From Bacteroidota bacterium (GTDB taxonomy: Bacteria; Bacteroidota; Ignavibacteria; Ignavibacteriales; Melioribacteraceae), in contig JAHJUE010000029.1 of the NCBI GenBank assembly GCA_018829205.1, positions 1 to 64,000 of the forward strand: DNA of 64,000 bases. Reading direction: 5' to 3'. Positions 26,051 through 35,813 of this stretch are shown here, in pieces. The notes beneath the pieces are model-generated. The model did not search any database and was not told the DNA's origin. It was given only the letters and a program-made list of their open reading frames with translations. How positions within the stretch are numbered: position 1 is the stretch's first letter; each line of letters opens with the position of its first letter. The position numbers and the translations under genes are program-made.

Positions 26051-26488
26051 GTGGACGACTTCAACGATATTAAAATTGAAGGGGGAGATTTAGGAAACGA
26101 ACAGGAAGCCCGCCAGCAGCAAAATACATATCAGCCGCCGTCTTATTTTCAAATCGCTTTTTTAAAGATGACAAAAGATATGCGGTTTATCGGTTTATAC
26201 CATATAATTACAGGAGCTATCGCGTGTTTGTCAATTGTTGGAGCGGTATTCGGCATTCCGATAATATTTATTGGTTTAAGAATGCGCGAAGCGGCCGATC
26301 AGTTTGATATATTCAAATCAACAAATAATGCCCAGGCATTAAGAAGGGGTTTTGAGCTTCAAGGCAAATTTTTTAATATCTGGAAAATATTAATTATTGT
26401 CGGAATTGTTTTGGTGGTTCTATATATAATTGGTATAATATTTTTCTTCAGCTATTTATTTACAACGTCGGTAAATAGTTTCGGCTGA
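26051..26488 (+). CDS. Two-TM membrane protein of unknown function
   Basis: 145 aa with a GTG start preceded by GGGAGA. An acidic, Gln-rich N-terminus (about 1-30) precedes two hydrophobic stretches (about 53-75 and 115-137) linked by a basic amphipathic region. The arrangement resembles small DUF5362-like proteins of Bacteroidota. No function is known. It stands alone, followed by a bidirectional hairpin terminator. Confidence 0.7.
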   Translation: MDDFNDIKIEGGDLGNEQEARQQQNTYQPPSYFQIAFLKMTKDMRFIGLYHIITGAIACLSIVGAVFGIPIIFIGLRMREAADQFDIFKSTNNAQALRRGFELQGKFFNIWKILIIVGIVLVVLYIIGIIFFFSYLFTTSVNSFG

Positions 26489-26499
26489 CAATAAATTTT

Positions 26500-26545
26500 A
26501 AAAAAAGAGGCCTCTTCCTAATTGAAGACGGCCTCACAATTTTTA
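26500..26545. terminator. Bidirectional hairpin terminator
   Basis: GAGGCC-TCTTC (26507-26517) pairs with GAAGA-C-GGCCTC (26524-26535), leaving one bulged C and a 6-base loop. A-rich sequence before and T-rich sequence after let it serve both the + gene ending at 26488 and the - gene ending at 26589. Confidence 0.75.
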
Positions 26546-26588
26546 AAATAACTTACGGTTATTTTTTATAATTAGTATACTTTAAATA

Positions 26589-26804
26589 TTATTCCTCCGT
26601 AAGAAATACTTTCTGAGGTTTCCAAAACTCGTATTCCTCTTTATTCGCAATCCTCCGTTCAATGATTTTATACTCATGTATATCGAAAAGCTGATTCATT
26701 CCTTTGGCATATTTTTCTATATCAGGAACCCGGATATAACCTTCGGAAATTTTACCGCTTTTTCTGTTCTTAAACTTGTAATGTACGAACAGTTCTTCCG
26801 GCAT
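26589..26804 (-). CDS. Small hypothetical protein
   Basis: 71 aa, highly charged, without a signal or membrane segment (begins MPEELFVHYKFKNRKSG). A clear AGGAG lies 6 bases before the ATG, and a hairpin terminator follows downstream, so it is probably a real gene. I recognise no family. Upstream, 26805-27036 holds only AT-rich DNA with the divergent promoters. Confidence 0.6.
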   Translation of the reverse strand: MPEELFVHYKFKNRKSGKISEGYIRVPDIEKYAKGMNQLFDIHEYKIIERRIANKEEYEFWKPQKVFLTEE

Positions 26805-27036
26805 TGCAAACTCCTAAAATTGACTTACAAAATTAATCCACTTTTTATGAATCTGCAATAGATATTATTTATAAACCTTATCTTATTGTTGATAAAGATA
26901 TTTAATATTTTATTTTACTACAGATCGGCTCACTTTTAAACCTAAATTGTATTAAAATAATATTATTATAAGCGAATTTTATTTGTATTATGAATTATTT
27001 TTATATAAATATCCCTGAATTTTTTTAAGGTTCTTT

Positions 27037-27747
27037 ATGATTCCAATAAAGATTTTAACGCAACCGAGCGATACTACTTGCGGACCTACAAGTCTGCACG
27101 CGGTTTACAATTATTACGGAATGGAAATTCCACTAAAACAAGTTATATCTGAAGTATCTTATTTGGAAGAAGGGGGAACATTAGCTGTAATGCTTGGTAT
27201 TGACGCTCTGAAAAAGGGTTTTAAAGTAAAAATTTATACATATAATCTTTTGGTCTTTGATCCTACATGGTTTTCTGATAAAAAGGTTAATCTTATTTTT
27301 AAATTACAGATGCAGCTTAAACATAAAAAAAGCAAAAGACTGCACAAAGCAACAAAAGCATATATTGAATTTTTAGAAAACGGCGGACAAATTTTATTTA
27401 AAGATTTAAATACGGCTTTTCTTAAAAAAAAGTTTGAACAGAATATTCCTATTCTTACAGGATTAAGCGCAACATATCTCTATAATTGTTCAAGAGAAAG
27501 AACAGGAAAGGGAGATAAAACAATATATGACGATGTTAAAGGATTTTCTACAGGACATTTTGTTGTGCTTTGCGGCTATGATCGAGAAAAAAAACATGTT
27601 ATTGTCGCCGATCCATACAAAGAAAATCCGTTTTCGGGCAACAATTATTATTCGGTTAAAATCGGCCGTTTAATTAACTCAATAATGCTCGGCATTGTTA
27701 CTTATGATGCGAATCTATTAATAATTGAAAAACAGGATGAAATGTGA
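27037..27747 (+). CDS. C39-like papain-fold cysteine peptidase of an amidoligase operon
   Basis: 236 aa. It has a C39-type catalytic set: Gln9 and Cys15 in TQPSDTTCGPTS, His174 in STGHFVVLCGYD and Asp192 in VADPY. There is no signal peptide or ABC transporter domain, so it is a cytoplasmic peptidase or transamidase. It is the first gene of a four-gene operon whose members overlap by 1-4 bases. It may trim or transfer an amide-linked product made by the ATP-grasp and GCS2 enzymes. The substrate is unknown. Confidence 0.8.
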   Translation: MIPIKILTQPSDTTCGPTSLHAVYNYYGMEIPLKQVISEVSYLEEGGTLAVMLGIDALKKGFKVKIYTYNLLVFDPTWFSDKKVNLIFKLQMQLKHKKSKRLHKATKAYIEFLENGGQILFKDLNTAFLKKKFEQNIPILTGLSATYLYNCSRERTGKGDKTIYDDVKGFSTGHFVVLCGYDREKKHVIVADPYKENPFSGNNYYSVKIGRLINSIMLGIVTYDANLLIIEKQDEM

Positions 27748-29216
27748 AAAGTTTAGTTGTTGTAAATAATCCGAAAGATTGGAACTTCAACCTGGATACA
27801 ATTGAGGTTGTAAGCGCCAAATCATATTTAACAGATAGCAAGTTTTTAGAACTGAAAACTGCCCGAATATTTAATTTGTGCAGATCATATAAATATCAGG
27901 CAACAGGTTATTATGTTTCTTTATTAGCCGAAGCGCGCGGACATAAGGCATTCCCAAATATAGCGACAATACAGGATTTAAAGTCGTTATCAATTATAAG
28001 AATAATTTCGGAAGACTTAGATGAACTGATTCAGAAAAGTTTATCAAAACTGAAATCGGAAGATTTTTATTTAAGCATATATTTCGGGCAGAACGTATCC
28101 AAACAATACGAAAAACTAAGCACACAGCTTTATAATCTATTCAAATCTCCTTTAATGCGTGCGCATTTTGTGTATAAAGAAAAATGGATACTTCAAAATA
28201 TTTTTCCGGTACCCGTAAATGAAATTCCCGAAAACCATCTTCCGTTTGTTGAAGAATTTGCGAAAATATACTTTTCGAAAAAAAGAATTTATTCTGCAAA
28301 AATTCCAATGGCAATGTATGATTTGGGGATTCTAATAAACCCCGACGAAAAAGCTCCGCCGTCGGATAAAAAAGCTTTAAAACATTTTATGGAAGCAGCC
28401 GAAGAAGTCGGTATAAGGGCGGAGTTTATAACAAAGGATGATTTCAGCAGGGTTCCTGAATTCGACGCTTTGTTTATACGTGAAACTACGGCCGTAAATC
28501 ATTATACTTACAGATTTTCGCGTCGCGCATTTACCGAAGGATTGGTAGTTATTGATGACCCTCGTTCAATCTTAAAATGTACCAACAAGGTATATCTTGC
28601 GGAAATTTTAACAAAAGCAAAAATTCCTATTCCCAAAACTGTAATAGTTCATAAAGATAATAAGGATTCCGTAATTGGCGAAATTGGATTGCCTTGTGTA
28701 TTAAAAAAACCTGACAGTTCATTTTCGCAGGGAGTTGTAAAAGTTTCGGAAGCCGGTAAATTAAAATCCGAAATAGATAATTTAATGGAAACGTCCGATT
28801 TAATTATTGCTCAGGCATACATGTACAGCGAATTTGATTGGAGGATCGGAGTTCTTGATAAACAGCCTCTTTTTGCTTGTAAATATTTTATGGCAAAAGG
28901 TCATTGGCAAATTTATAATTGGGAAAATAAAAAAAATGATCAGACCGGAAAGTATGAAACAGTTCCGATTTATAATGTTCCTAAAAATGTTGTAAAAACC
29001 GCTTTGAAAGCCGCTAATTTAATTGGAGACGGACTTTACGGTGTTGACATAAAACAAATAGGAAACGAAGTTTATGTGATTGAGGTAAATGATAATCCAA
29101 GCATTGATGCCGGAGTTGAAGACGAGGTAATGGGAGAACATTTGTACTTAACTATTATGAAATCATTTAAAGAAAGAATTGAGATTCTTCGTAATGTGAA
29201 GGAACTTCATTTATGA
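27744..29216 (+). CDS. RimK-like ATP-grasp ligase
   Basis: 490 aa. An N-terminal RimK-type extension (about 1-200) precedes an ATP-grasp core: DALFIRET, VLKKPDSSFSQGVVKV as the nucleotide-binding lysine region, DWRIGVLD, and VIEVNDNPSIDAGVED as the metal-binding end. It forms amide bonds between a carboxylate and an amine with ATP hydrolysis, as RimK does with glutamate. It is joined to both neighbours by ATGA overlaps. Product and acceptor are unknown. Confidence 0.88.
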   Translation: MKSLVVVNNPKDWNFNLDTIEVVSAKSYLTDSKFLELKTARIFNLCRSYKYQATGYYVSLLAEARGHKAFPNIATIQDLKSLSIIRIISEDLDELIQKSLSKLKSEDFYLSIYFGQNVSKQYEKLSTQLYNLFKSPLMRAHFVYKEKWILQNIFPVPVNEIPENHLPFVEEFAKIYFSKKRIYSAKIPMAMYDLGILINPDEKAPPSDKKALKHFMEAAEEVGIRAEFITKDDFSRVPEFDALFIRETTAVNHYTYRFSRRAFTEGLVVIDDPRSILKCTNKVYLAEILTKAKIPIPKTVIVHKDNKDSVIGEIGLPCVLKKPDSSFSQGVVKVSEAGKLKSEIDNLMETSDLIIAQAYMYSEFDWRIGVLDKQPLFACKYFMAKGHWQIYNWENKKNDQTGKYETVPIYNVPKNVVKTALKAANLIGDGLYGVDIKQIGNEVYVIEVNDNPSIDAGVEDEVMGEHLYLTIMKSFKERIEILRNVKELHL

Positions 29217-30439
29217 AAAATATTCTTCGAATGTTTCAAGGATACGGAGTAGAACTTGAATACATGATTGTTGACAAAGACACATTAATTGTATGTCCGA
29301 TAGCGGATGAACTTATAAAAAAAGTATCCGGAGAATATGTCTCGGATGTTGAATTCGGTGATATTGCATGGTCAAATGAATTAGTTCTTCATGTTATTGA
29401 ATTAAAAACAAATGGTCCCGCTAAAACTTTATCAAATCTTGATTTAAAGTTTTTCGAAAATGTTATAAATATTAATAACATTTTAGATGAATTTAACTGC
29501 ATGCTTCTTCCAACAGGGGCGCACCCTTTTATGGATCCATTTAAGGAATCAAAATTATGGAATCACGAATATAATCAAGTGTATGAGGCCTATAATAGAA
29601 TATTCGACTGCCGGGGTCACGGCTGGTCAAACCTGCAAAGCACGCATATAAATTTACCGTTTGGCAACGACGAAGAATTTGAAAAACTGCATGCTGCTAT
29701 TAGAATTCTATTACCCATAATTCCCGCATTAAGCGCTAGTACGCCGATTATAGAGTATAATCCGACAGGATATATAGATACGCGGCTGGAAGTTTATAGA
29801 AACAATCAAAAAAAAATCCCCTCTATTGCCGGGAAAGTTATTCCGGAAAGAGCATTCACGAAAAAAGAGTATGAAGAATTAATACTCCGGAATATTTACG
29901 AAGATATTAAACCTTACGATGACGATAACATTTTACAAAATGAATGGCTGAATTCACGCGGAGCAATCGCACGCTTTGACCGGAACACTATTGAAATCAG
30001 AATTATTGATATTCAGGAATGCCCTTCGGCCGATTTGGCAATAACTCTATTAATTTCAGAAACTCTTAAAAAATTAATTAGCGGCAGTTGGAGTTTAACC
30101 GATGAACAGAAAATTTGGGATGAGGATAAATTATCAAATATATTTTTAAAAGTAATAAAAGAAGGAGAGCATGTTATAATTGAAGATGAAAATTATCTAA
30201 AACTTTTCGGATGCAATAATAAATGTTCGGTAAATGAACTTTGGAAACATATTTTTAATAATATAACTATTACCGATAGTAATTTGCTGAAATCAATAAA
30301 AATATTATTAGATAAGGGAAGTCTGTCATCTAGAATATTAAGCGCCTTAGGAAATGACTTATCAAAAGAAAACATTTTAAAAGTATATAAAAATCTAGCG
30401 GCTTGTTTAGGAACCAATAAAATGTTCGTGAATGAATAA
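29213..30439 (+). CDS. GCS2-type carboxylate-amine ligase
   Basis: 408 aa, glutamate-cysteine ligase 2 superfamily. The N-terminal GVELEYMIVD strand, TGAHPFMDP, the STHINLPF region and RFDRNTIEIRIIDIQE carry the metal and substrate residues expected of YbdK/GCS2 enzymes. The family joins an amino acid carboxylate to an amine using ATP. It overlaps the ATP-grasp gene by four bases and the amidohydrolase by one. Two different amide-forming enzymes side by side imply a multi-step peptide or conjugate. Confidence 0.88.
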   Translation: MKNILRMFQGYGVELEYMIVDKDTLIVCPIADELIKKVSGEYVSDVEFGDIAWSNELVLHVIELKTNGPAKTLSNLDLKFFENVININNILDEFNCMLLPTGAHPFMDPFKESKLWNHEYNQVYEAYNRIFDCRGHGWSNLQSTHINLPFGNDEEFEKLHAAIRILLPIIPALSASTPIIEYNPTGYIDTRLEVYRNNQKKIPSIAGKVIPERAFTKKEYEELILRNIYEDIKPYDDDNILQNEWLNSRGAIARFDRNTIEIRIIDIQECPSADLAITLLISETLKKLISGSWSLTDEQKIWDEDKLSNIFLKVIKEGEHVIIEDENYLKLFGCNNKCSVNELWKHIFNNITITDSNLLKSIKILLDKGSLSSRILSALGNDLSKENILKVYKNLAACLGTNKMFVNE

Positions 30440-31134
30440 TGACAAAGTTAGTTATAACATGCGAGCACGGCGGGAACAAAATTCCCGATGAATACAAACT
30501 CCTGTTTAAGAACTCTAATAAGGATTTGTTAACTCACCGCGGTTATGATTTAGGCGCGCTTGAATTATTTAATGAATTGAAACCGCTTGCCGATTTTTAT
30601 GCCGCTTCCGAAATTAGCAGATTGCTTGTTGAGCTTAACCGATCTGTTCATCACAAAAATTTATTTTCTGAAATCACAAAACACCTTAAGATTGCTGAAA
30701 AAAATAAAATATTAAAATGTTATTATTACCCTTATAGAAAGCCGGTAGAAAATAAGATTTCAGATTTTGTTAAAAAAGGACATTCTGTTATTCATATTTC
30801 GGTTCATTCGTTTACGCCTGTTCTTAATAATAATACGAGAAACTGTGATATCGGCTTATTATATGACCCGGGACGTAAATTGGAAAAACAGTTTTGCCGG
30901 TTATATAAAAATTATTTTTCTAAAAAGTACTCGACATATAAAATAAGATTTAATTACCCATATTTAGGAACAGCCGACGGATTTACATCGTATTTAAGAA
31001 AAATATTTTCGGCAGAAAAATATTTAGGTATTGAGCTGGAAGTAAATCAAAAATTGATTATGGAAAATGAGGAAAGAGATAAGCTTTCTATAAGAATAAA
31101 AGAAATTTTAATCAATACAATAAACTCAGTTTAA
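30439..31134 (+). CDS. N-formylglutamate amidohydrolase-family protein
   Basis: 231 aa. Family motifs are ITCEHGGNKIP, HRGYDLGALEL, ISRLLVELNRS and HISVHSFTP, with the His/Glu zinc ligands present. Classical members cleave N-formylglutamate in histidine breakdown, but there are no hut genes here. Its place as last gene of the amidoligase operon suggests it hydrolyses a glutamyl-like amide in the same pathway. It ends 2 bp from a convergent mechanosensitive channel gene. Confidence 0.87.
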   Translation: MTKLVITCEHGGNKIPDEYKLLFKNSNKDLLTHRGYDLGALELFNELKPLADFYAASEISRLLVELNRSVHHKNLFSEITKHLKIAEKNKILKCYYYPYRKPVENKISDFVKKGHSVIHISVHSFTPVLNNNTRNCDIGLLYDPGRKLEKQFCRLYKNYFSKKYSTYKIRFNYPYLGTADGFTSYLRKIFSAEKYLGIELEVNQKLIMENEERDKLSIRIKEILINTINSV

Positions 31135-31136
31135 AA

Positions 31137-32048
31137 TTATTTTAATGGTTTTGTTCCTTGCTTACCTTCTGCTAAATTATTGTAAAATCTTTGTGTAGGA
31201 TAAGCGAAATCGATATTGTCATGTTTGGCGAACTCATTTAACACGGCTTCCCATATTACCATATCAACGCCTCTTCTTTTTCTTACTTCACACAGAAATC
31301 TCATTGTTAAAAGCACGCCGCTGTCCTTTACGGTTGTGTAAACTATAGGCGAAAGTTTATTATAAAATATCAAAAACTTTCTTGCTGTTCTTTTAATTTG
31401 TTTTTCGGCTTCTTCGCTGAAATGAATTGTGTTTTTATTTAATATTTCTTCAAGAATTGTTTTAGCCTTTTTCCAGTCGCTTTCAAAAGTTAACAAGACA
31501 GGAATTTCGTTCCAGATATATTCAAAACCCTCAGTGTAATTCGCCTGAAATTTGCTAAATACAAAACCGTTGGGAATATGGATTATTCTACCCGTACTTT
31601 GGTCAGCGTCAACCCAGTTTCCTATTTCCATTACCGAAAATTGAAAAATTCTTATATCAATTACATCGCCGGTTACTTCGCCGATTTGAATTCTATCACC
31701 AAGTCTTAAAGGTTTTCTGATTAAAATAAAAAGCCACCCGACAAGGTTTATAAGTAAATCTTTGAAAGCAATTGCCAACCCTGCAGAAAGCAGTCCCAAG
31801 TATGTGCCGAAAGAATCAAACGCGCCTAACCAAATTTTAGAAAGACCAATAAATGCTATAAATACGGTAATGTATCGTGAAATTTTCAACCATAAGTAAC
31901 GGTTTGATACATCTTCAATCTTATTTATAAAAAATTTTGAAGCCAGTTTAATTATCGTGTACAATACTCCAATTAAAATTATTGTATTTAATAACTTAAT
32001 CTGAAGTACAGGACTTATTCCCAAATAATTCTGGATAAATTCTTCCAA
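31137..32048 (-). CDS. MscS-family mechanosensitive channel (short)
   Basis: 303 aa. Membrane segments lie near 17-35, 55-75 and 85-115. The last merges into the pore helix, followed by the beta domain (KPLRLGDRIQIGEVTGDV) and an alpha/beta C-terminus with the AYPTQRFY ending. It opens under membrane tension on osmotic downshock. An insertion after GDVIDIR (about 140-160, GNWVDADQSTG) is like that of the YbdG/YnaI-like subgroup. It lies 15 bp after a second MscS gene. Confidence 0.88.
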   Translation of the reverse strand: MEEFIQNYLGISPVLQIKLLNTIILIGVLYTIIKLASKFFINKIEDVSNRYLWLKISRYITVFIAFIGLSKIWLGAFDSFGTYLGLLSAGLAIAFKDLLINLVGWLFILIRKPLRLGDRIQIGEVTGDVIDIRIFQFSVMEIGNWVDADQSTGRIIHIPNGFVFSKFQANYTEGFEYIWNEIPVLLTFESDWKKAKTILEEILNKNTIHFSEEAEKQIKRTARKFLIFYNKLSPIVYTTVKDSGVLLTMRFLCEVRKRRGVDMVIWEAVLNEFAKHDNIDFAYPTQRFYNNLAEGKQGTKPLK

Positions 32049-32063
32049 AAGATTCTCTATTAA

Positions 32064-33113
32064 TTATTTTTCTTCTTTATTTAAGTATAAGGTCTGAGTC
32101 GGGTAAGCAAACTCAATTCCTTTTTCTGCAAAGTCTTCAAATATTTTAAGGTTTATTTCCTGATGAATATTCATATAAACATTATATTCACTTGATAAAA
32201 CATAATATACGGTTTCAAAATCGAGACTGAAATTTCCGTAATTATTAAAATGGCTTCTGTCAAATTCCGTTAATTCAATTCCTTCAATTATTTCTTTAAT
32301 TTTCACGGGAATATATTTTAAATGTTCCGGCTTGGTTTGATAAGTTACGCCGATTGTAAAGGCGACTCTTCTTCTTTCCATTTTCTTAAAATTATGCAGT
32401 CTCGAGTTTGTAAGATTTGAATTAGAAACGACAATTACTTCACCCGAAAGCGAACGTATCTTAGTTGATTTGATCCCAATTTTTTCGATTACTCCGCGTT
32501 TATCGTCGAACACTACAAAATCGCCTATCTCAAAAGGTTTATCAAAAAATATTACAAAGTAGCTGAACAAGTCGCCAAGAATTGCTTGAGCTGCAAGAGC
32601 AACTGCGATACCGCTAATTCCTAGTCCGGCAACAATTGTTGTAATTTCGAATCCCAAATTATCGAGGAGAAAAAGTAAACCTACAATCCAGATAACAAAA
32701 TTTATAAACGCAAAAAGAGGGCGTATCTTATTGCTTTCCTCTTCGCTTCTTGTTTTTTCAACATACTTAGAAATTAAAAAGTTTGTAAGCGCAATTATAA
32801 AACGAATACCGTACCAAGCCGCTAATATTTCGAAAGAAATTTTAAGATATGAATCCGCCGCTTCTCCAAACGACAATGTTTTAATTGATATATAAATTGT
32901 TCCGAGATAAAGGAAAGGAATTAAAATTCTATTAACGGCTTTAACAAACAGAGTTTGGTGTCTGCTTGTTGTTTGTTCCCCTTCCTGTGCTGTTGATATT
33001 ATTTTCTTTTTTATAATTTGAATTAATACTACCGCGATTACAATAATTGCGCCGGCAATAAAATATTTATAAACAGAGTTTCCCATAAATTCCGAATACA
33101 TTAATTCCATCAA
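32064..33113 (-). CDS. MscS-family mechanosensitive channel
   Basis: 349 aa. An N-terminal segment (about 14-34) and two more pairs precede the pore helix (GLGISGIAVALAAQAILGDL, a Gly/Ala-rich TM3) and the beta domain (KPFEIGDFVVFDDKRG). The C-terminus ends in EFAYPTQTLYL. It is clustered with the shorter paralogue and CorA, probably one envelope or ion-stress operon (CorA, MscS, MscS). I cannot determine whether the two MscS proteins form mixed channels. Confidence 0.92.
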   Translation of the reverse strand: MMELMYSEFMGNSVYKYFIAGAIIVIAVVLIQIIKKKIISTAQEGEQTTSRHQTLFVKAVNRILIPFLYLGTIYISIKTLSFGEAADSYLKISFEILAAWYGIRFIIALTNFLISKYVEKTRSEEESNKIRPLFAFINFVIWIVGLLFLLDNLGFEITTIVAGLGISGIAVALAAQAILGDLFSYFVIFFDKPFEIGDFVVFDDKRGVIEKIGIKSTKIRSLSGEVIVVSNSNLTNSRLHNFKKMERRRVAFTIGVTYQTKPEHLKYIPVKIKEIIEGIELTEFDRSHFNNYGNFSLDFETVYYVLSSEYNVYMNIHQEINLKIFEDFAEKGIEFAYPTQTLYLNKEEK

Positions 33114-33139
33114 ATTTCTTTCTCCCTAATTATTAATAA

Positions 33140-34210
33140 TTACAGCCATTTTTTCTTTTTAAAATACAAACCAAGTAATATTCCAATAGAAAGCATTATA
33201 ATCCAAATAAGAGGATAACCAAACTCCCATTCAAGCTCGGGCATGTATTTAAAATTCATTCCGTAAATGCCGGCGATAAATGTAAGAGGAATAAATATTG
33301 TCGCGATTAATGTAAGCATTTTCATTACTTCATTCATACGGTTGCTTACTGTTGATAGATATGTATCGAGCAGACTAATTACAGACTCGCGGGTTAAATC
33401 CAGACTTTCAGATATTTGAATTGTGTGGTCCAAGGTATCTTTAAAATAAACATGTGTGCTTGGATTTATCATTTTTATATCTTCGCGCAAAATATTTGAG
33501 ATTATATCTCTGCTTGGTTTAACCGATAGTCTAACTTTATTTACCGCTTTTTTAAGCTTGTGGATTTCTTCGGTATAATTTTTATCGGTGTTTGTAAAAA
33601 GCTCTTCCTGCAGTTTATCGATTTCTTCGGTTAGTTCTTCATTTATTAAAAAATAATGATCAATTATAAAATCAAGCAATACATAAAACAAATAGTCCTG
33701 TTTAGATTTTCTAAAAATATTTTTACCCGTTTCAATTCTTTCATATATGCTTTCGAAAATATTACTTGAACCGTCCTGAAAAGTAATTACAAAATCTTCA
33801 GATATAATTAAGCTTACCTGTTCAATGCTTAATTTATTATCGTCATGTTTCGTAATATGTTTTATTACAGCAAAGATATGATCATCATAAATCTCAATTT
33901 TCGGCCGCTGAAATACATTAAGAATATCTTCCAAAACCAGTGTATGAATATCAAATAATTTACCTATTTCGGTTAGCAGATTTATATTATGCAGTCCGCT
34001 AATATTTACCCAGCTTACGGTATCTTTACGCACATTTTTCACGGCTTCGGAAAATATTTCTACCGATTTGATTTGCCGCTTTTCAAAAACCTCAGAATTA
34101 TAATCCAGAAAGGTTATTTGAGAATCGGTAATTTCTTTATTGCCGACATATAGCAGAGTTCCCGGCGGTTTACCGGTTTTAGCTTTTATTGATCTTTTTT
34201 TATTGGGCAT
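33140..34210 (-). CDS. corA: CorA-family Mg2+/Co2+ transporter
   Basis: 356 aa. A long cytoplasmic domain is followed by two C-terminal membrane segments (about 295-315 and 330-348). The selectivity motif YGMNF lies in the loop between them, and the basic tail KKKKWL closes the protein. It imports Mg2+ or other divalent cations. It is upstream of the MscS pair by 26 bp and 52 bp after the aldehyde dehydrogenase gene. Confidence 0.95.
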   Translation of the reverse strand: MPNKKRSIKAKTGKPPGTLLYVGNKEITDSQITFLDYNSEVFEKRQIKSVEIFSEAVKNVRKDTVSWVNISGLHNINLLTEIGKLFDIHTLVLEDILNVFQRPKIEIYDDHIFAVIKHITKHDDNKLSIEQVSLIISEDFVITFQDGSSNIFESIYERIETGKNIFRKSKQDYLFYVLLDFIIDHYFLINEELTEEIDKLQEELFTNTDKNYTEEIHKLKKAVNKVRLSVKPSRDIISNILREDIKMINPSTHVYFKDTLDHTIQISESLDLTRESVISLLDTYLSTVSNRMNEVMKMLTLIATIFIPLTFIAGIYGMNFKYMPELEWEFGYPLIWIIMLSIGILLGLYFKKKKWL

Positions 34211-34262
34211 AATTTTGATGTGCTGTTAATTAATTTTTTAATTAAGTAAAAAAATACATCAA

Positions 34263-35687
34263 TTAAAAGTACTTTACAGTCAATTCAATTAATTTTCTTA
34301 CTGTTTTATTATAAGGCGGATAAAGAAACTTAAGAGGAGTAATACCGGGCTGCTTCATAACCGGTTTTTCATTTGAAAAAGATTTAAAACCGCTGAAACC
34401 GTGCGATTTACCGAATCCGCTCCCATTAATTCCTCCGAAAGGAAGATTTACGTTTACAAAATGCACAACAACATCATTTATTGTTACGCCTCCGGCCGGA
34501 ATTGAATTGATAAGCTCATTTGTAAAATTAGTATTTTTACTAAAAATATATAAAGCCAGCGGATTTGGATTATAATTAATAATACTTAAAATATCTTCAA
34601 AATTATCGAATGTAAGCAGAGGAAGAATTGGACCGAAAATTTCTTCTTTCATAATTCTTGAATCAATATCAATATTGCTAATTAGTGTCGGCTGACAAAA
34701 ATTTTCATTTACATTTATTTCGCCGCCCAATTTAACTACTGCGCCAGATGTAACTGCAGAAACTAATAATTCATTTAATCGATGCGTATGATTTTGATGA
34801 ATTATTCTGCAATAGTCTTTAGATGTGTGAATATTTTCAATTTGTCCGTATAGGTTTTCTACGGCTTTTATAAATTCCGAAACAAATATATCTTTAATAC
34901 TTTTTTCAACTATTAAATAATCTGGGGCGATACATGTTTGTCCAGCGTTAAAAAATTTACCCCAAGCAATTCTTTTCGCGGCTTCTTTGATGTTTGCTGT
35001 CTTGTCAACTATTGTAGGCGATTTTCCGCCAAGCTCCAAAGTAACTGAAGTTAAATTTTTTGCAGCCGCTTCCATTACAATTTTACCAACCGGTGTACTG
35101 CCCGTAAAAAATATATGTCCGAACGGAAATTGAAGCAGGCAGCTTGAAATTGTATAATCTCCCGTAAAAACAGCTACTTCATTTTCTTCAAACAATTCCA
35201 TTAACAATATTTTTAATAATTCTGAAGTGTTGGGACTATGTTCCGATGGTTTAATAATTACACAATTGCCGGCCGCAATTGCCGAAACCAATGGCGATAC
35301 TGCAAGCATAAACGGGAAGTTCCATGGTGAAATTATAAGAGCGGTTCTTTTGGACTCATAAACCACACTGTTTGACGAGCCGAAAAATGTTAGCGGAGCA
35401 GGTACATTTTGAGGAGACATCCATTTTTTAAGATTACGGATTACATGTTTAATTTCGGTAGTGACCGGAAAAATTTCTGTTAATTTCACTTCGGGAGCAG
35501 GTTTTTTAAAATCATCATAAACCGCTTTTTCTATTTCGTTCGATTTATCAAAAATTAATTTTAACAGTTTGTTTAATTTTGTTTTTCGTTGAGTGAATGT
35601 AGTTTGAGATACTTTAAGACTGTTGGCTTTCTGAAGTTCTATAATTCTTTTTATTTCCGGAAATTTGTCATGCGGCGCGTGTTCCAT
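34263..35687 (-). CDS. Aldehyde dehydrogenase (class 3-like)
   Basis: About 474 aa from ATG 35687, which has an AGGAAT ribosome site. A longer open frame to 35783 is rejected because it runs into a terminator hairpin. Catalytic Cys in FNAGQTCIAP, general base Glu in TLELGGKSP, and NAD site GSTPVGKIVMEAA. The C-terminus is short and hydrophobic-basic, as in membrane-associated fatty aldehyde dehydrogenases. It oxidises aldehydes to acids with NAD(P)+. The physiological substrate is unknown. Confidence 0.92.
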   Translation of the reverse strand: MEHAPHDKFPEIKRIIELQKANSLKVSQTTFTQRKTKLNKLLKLIFDKSNEIEKAVYDDFKKPAPEVKLTEIFPVTTEIKHVIRNLKKWMSPQNVPAPLTFFGSSNSVVYESKRTALIISPWNFPFMLAVSPLVSAIAAGNCVIIKPSEHSPNTSELLKILLMELFEENEVAVFTGDYTISSCLLQFPFGHIFFTGSTPVGKIVMEAAAKNLTSVTLELGGKSPTIVDKTANIKEAAKRIAWGKFFNAGQTCIAPDYLIVEKSIKDIFVSEFIKAVENLYGQIENIHTSKDYCRIIHQNHTHRLNELLVSAVTSGAVVKLGGEINVNENFCQPTLISNIDIDSRIMKEEIFGPILPLLTFDNFEDILSIINYNPNPLALYIFSKNTNFTNELINSIPAGGVTINDVVVHFVNVNLPFGGINGSGFGKSHGFSGFKSFSNEKPVMKQPGITPLKFLYPPYNKTVRKLIELTVKYF

Positions 35688-35767
35688 ATAAATTCCTATT
35701 AGAATATTTACTTCTGAAAAGTAGTAATTTATTAAAACAATTACACAAAGCGGGTTATTAAAAATCC

Positions 35768-35793
35768 AAAAAAAACCCGGCATACACCGGGTT
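35768..35793 (-). terminator. Rho-independent terminator of the rlpA-like gene
   Basis: On the minus strand AACCCGG pairs with CCGGGTT around a 6-base loop and is followed by a run of T. It lies 21 bp past the stop of the RlpA-like gene. Confidence 0.85.
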
Positions 35794-35813
35794 ATAATAA
35801 CATTATATTATAA

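Noticed and set aside
30439-31134. Histidine degradation gene
   Set aside because: No hut genes are nearby; the tight coupling to amidoligases points elsewhere.
35688-35783. N-terminal 32-residue extension of the aldehyde dehydrogenase
   Set aside because: It has no family similarity, overlaps a strong terminator, and the ATG at 35687 has a ribosome site.
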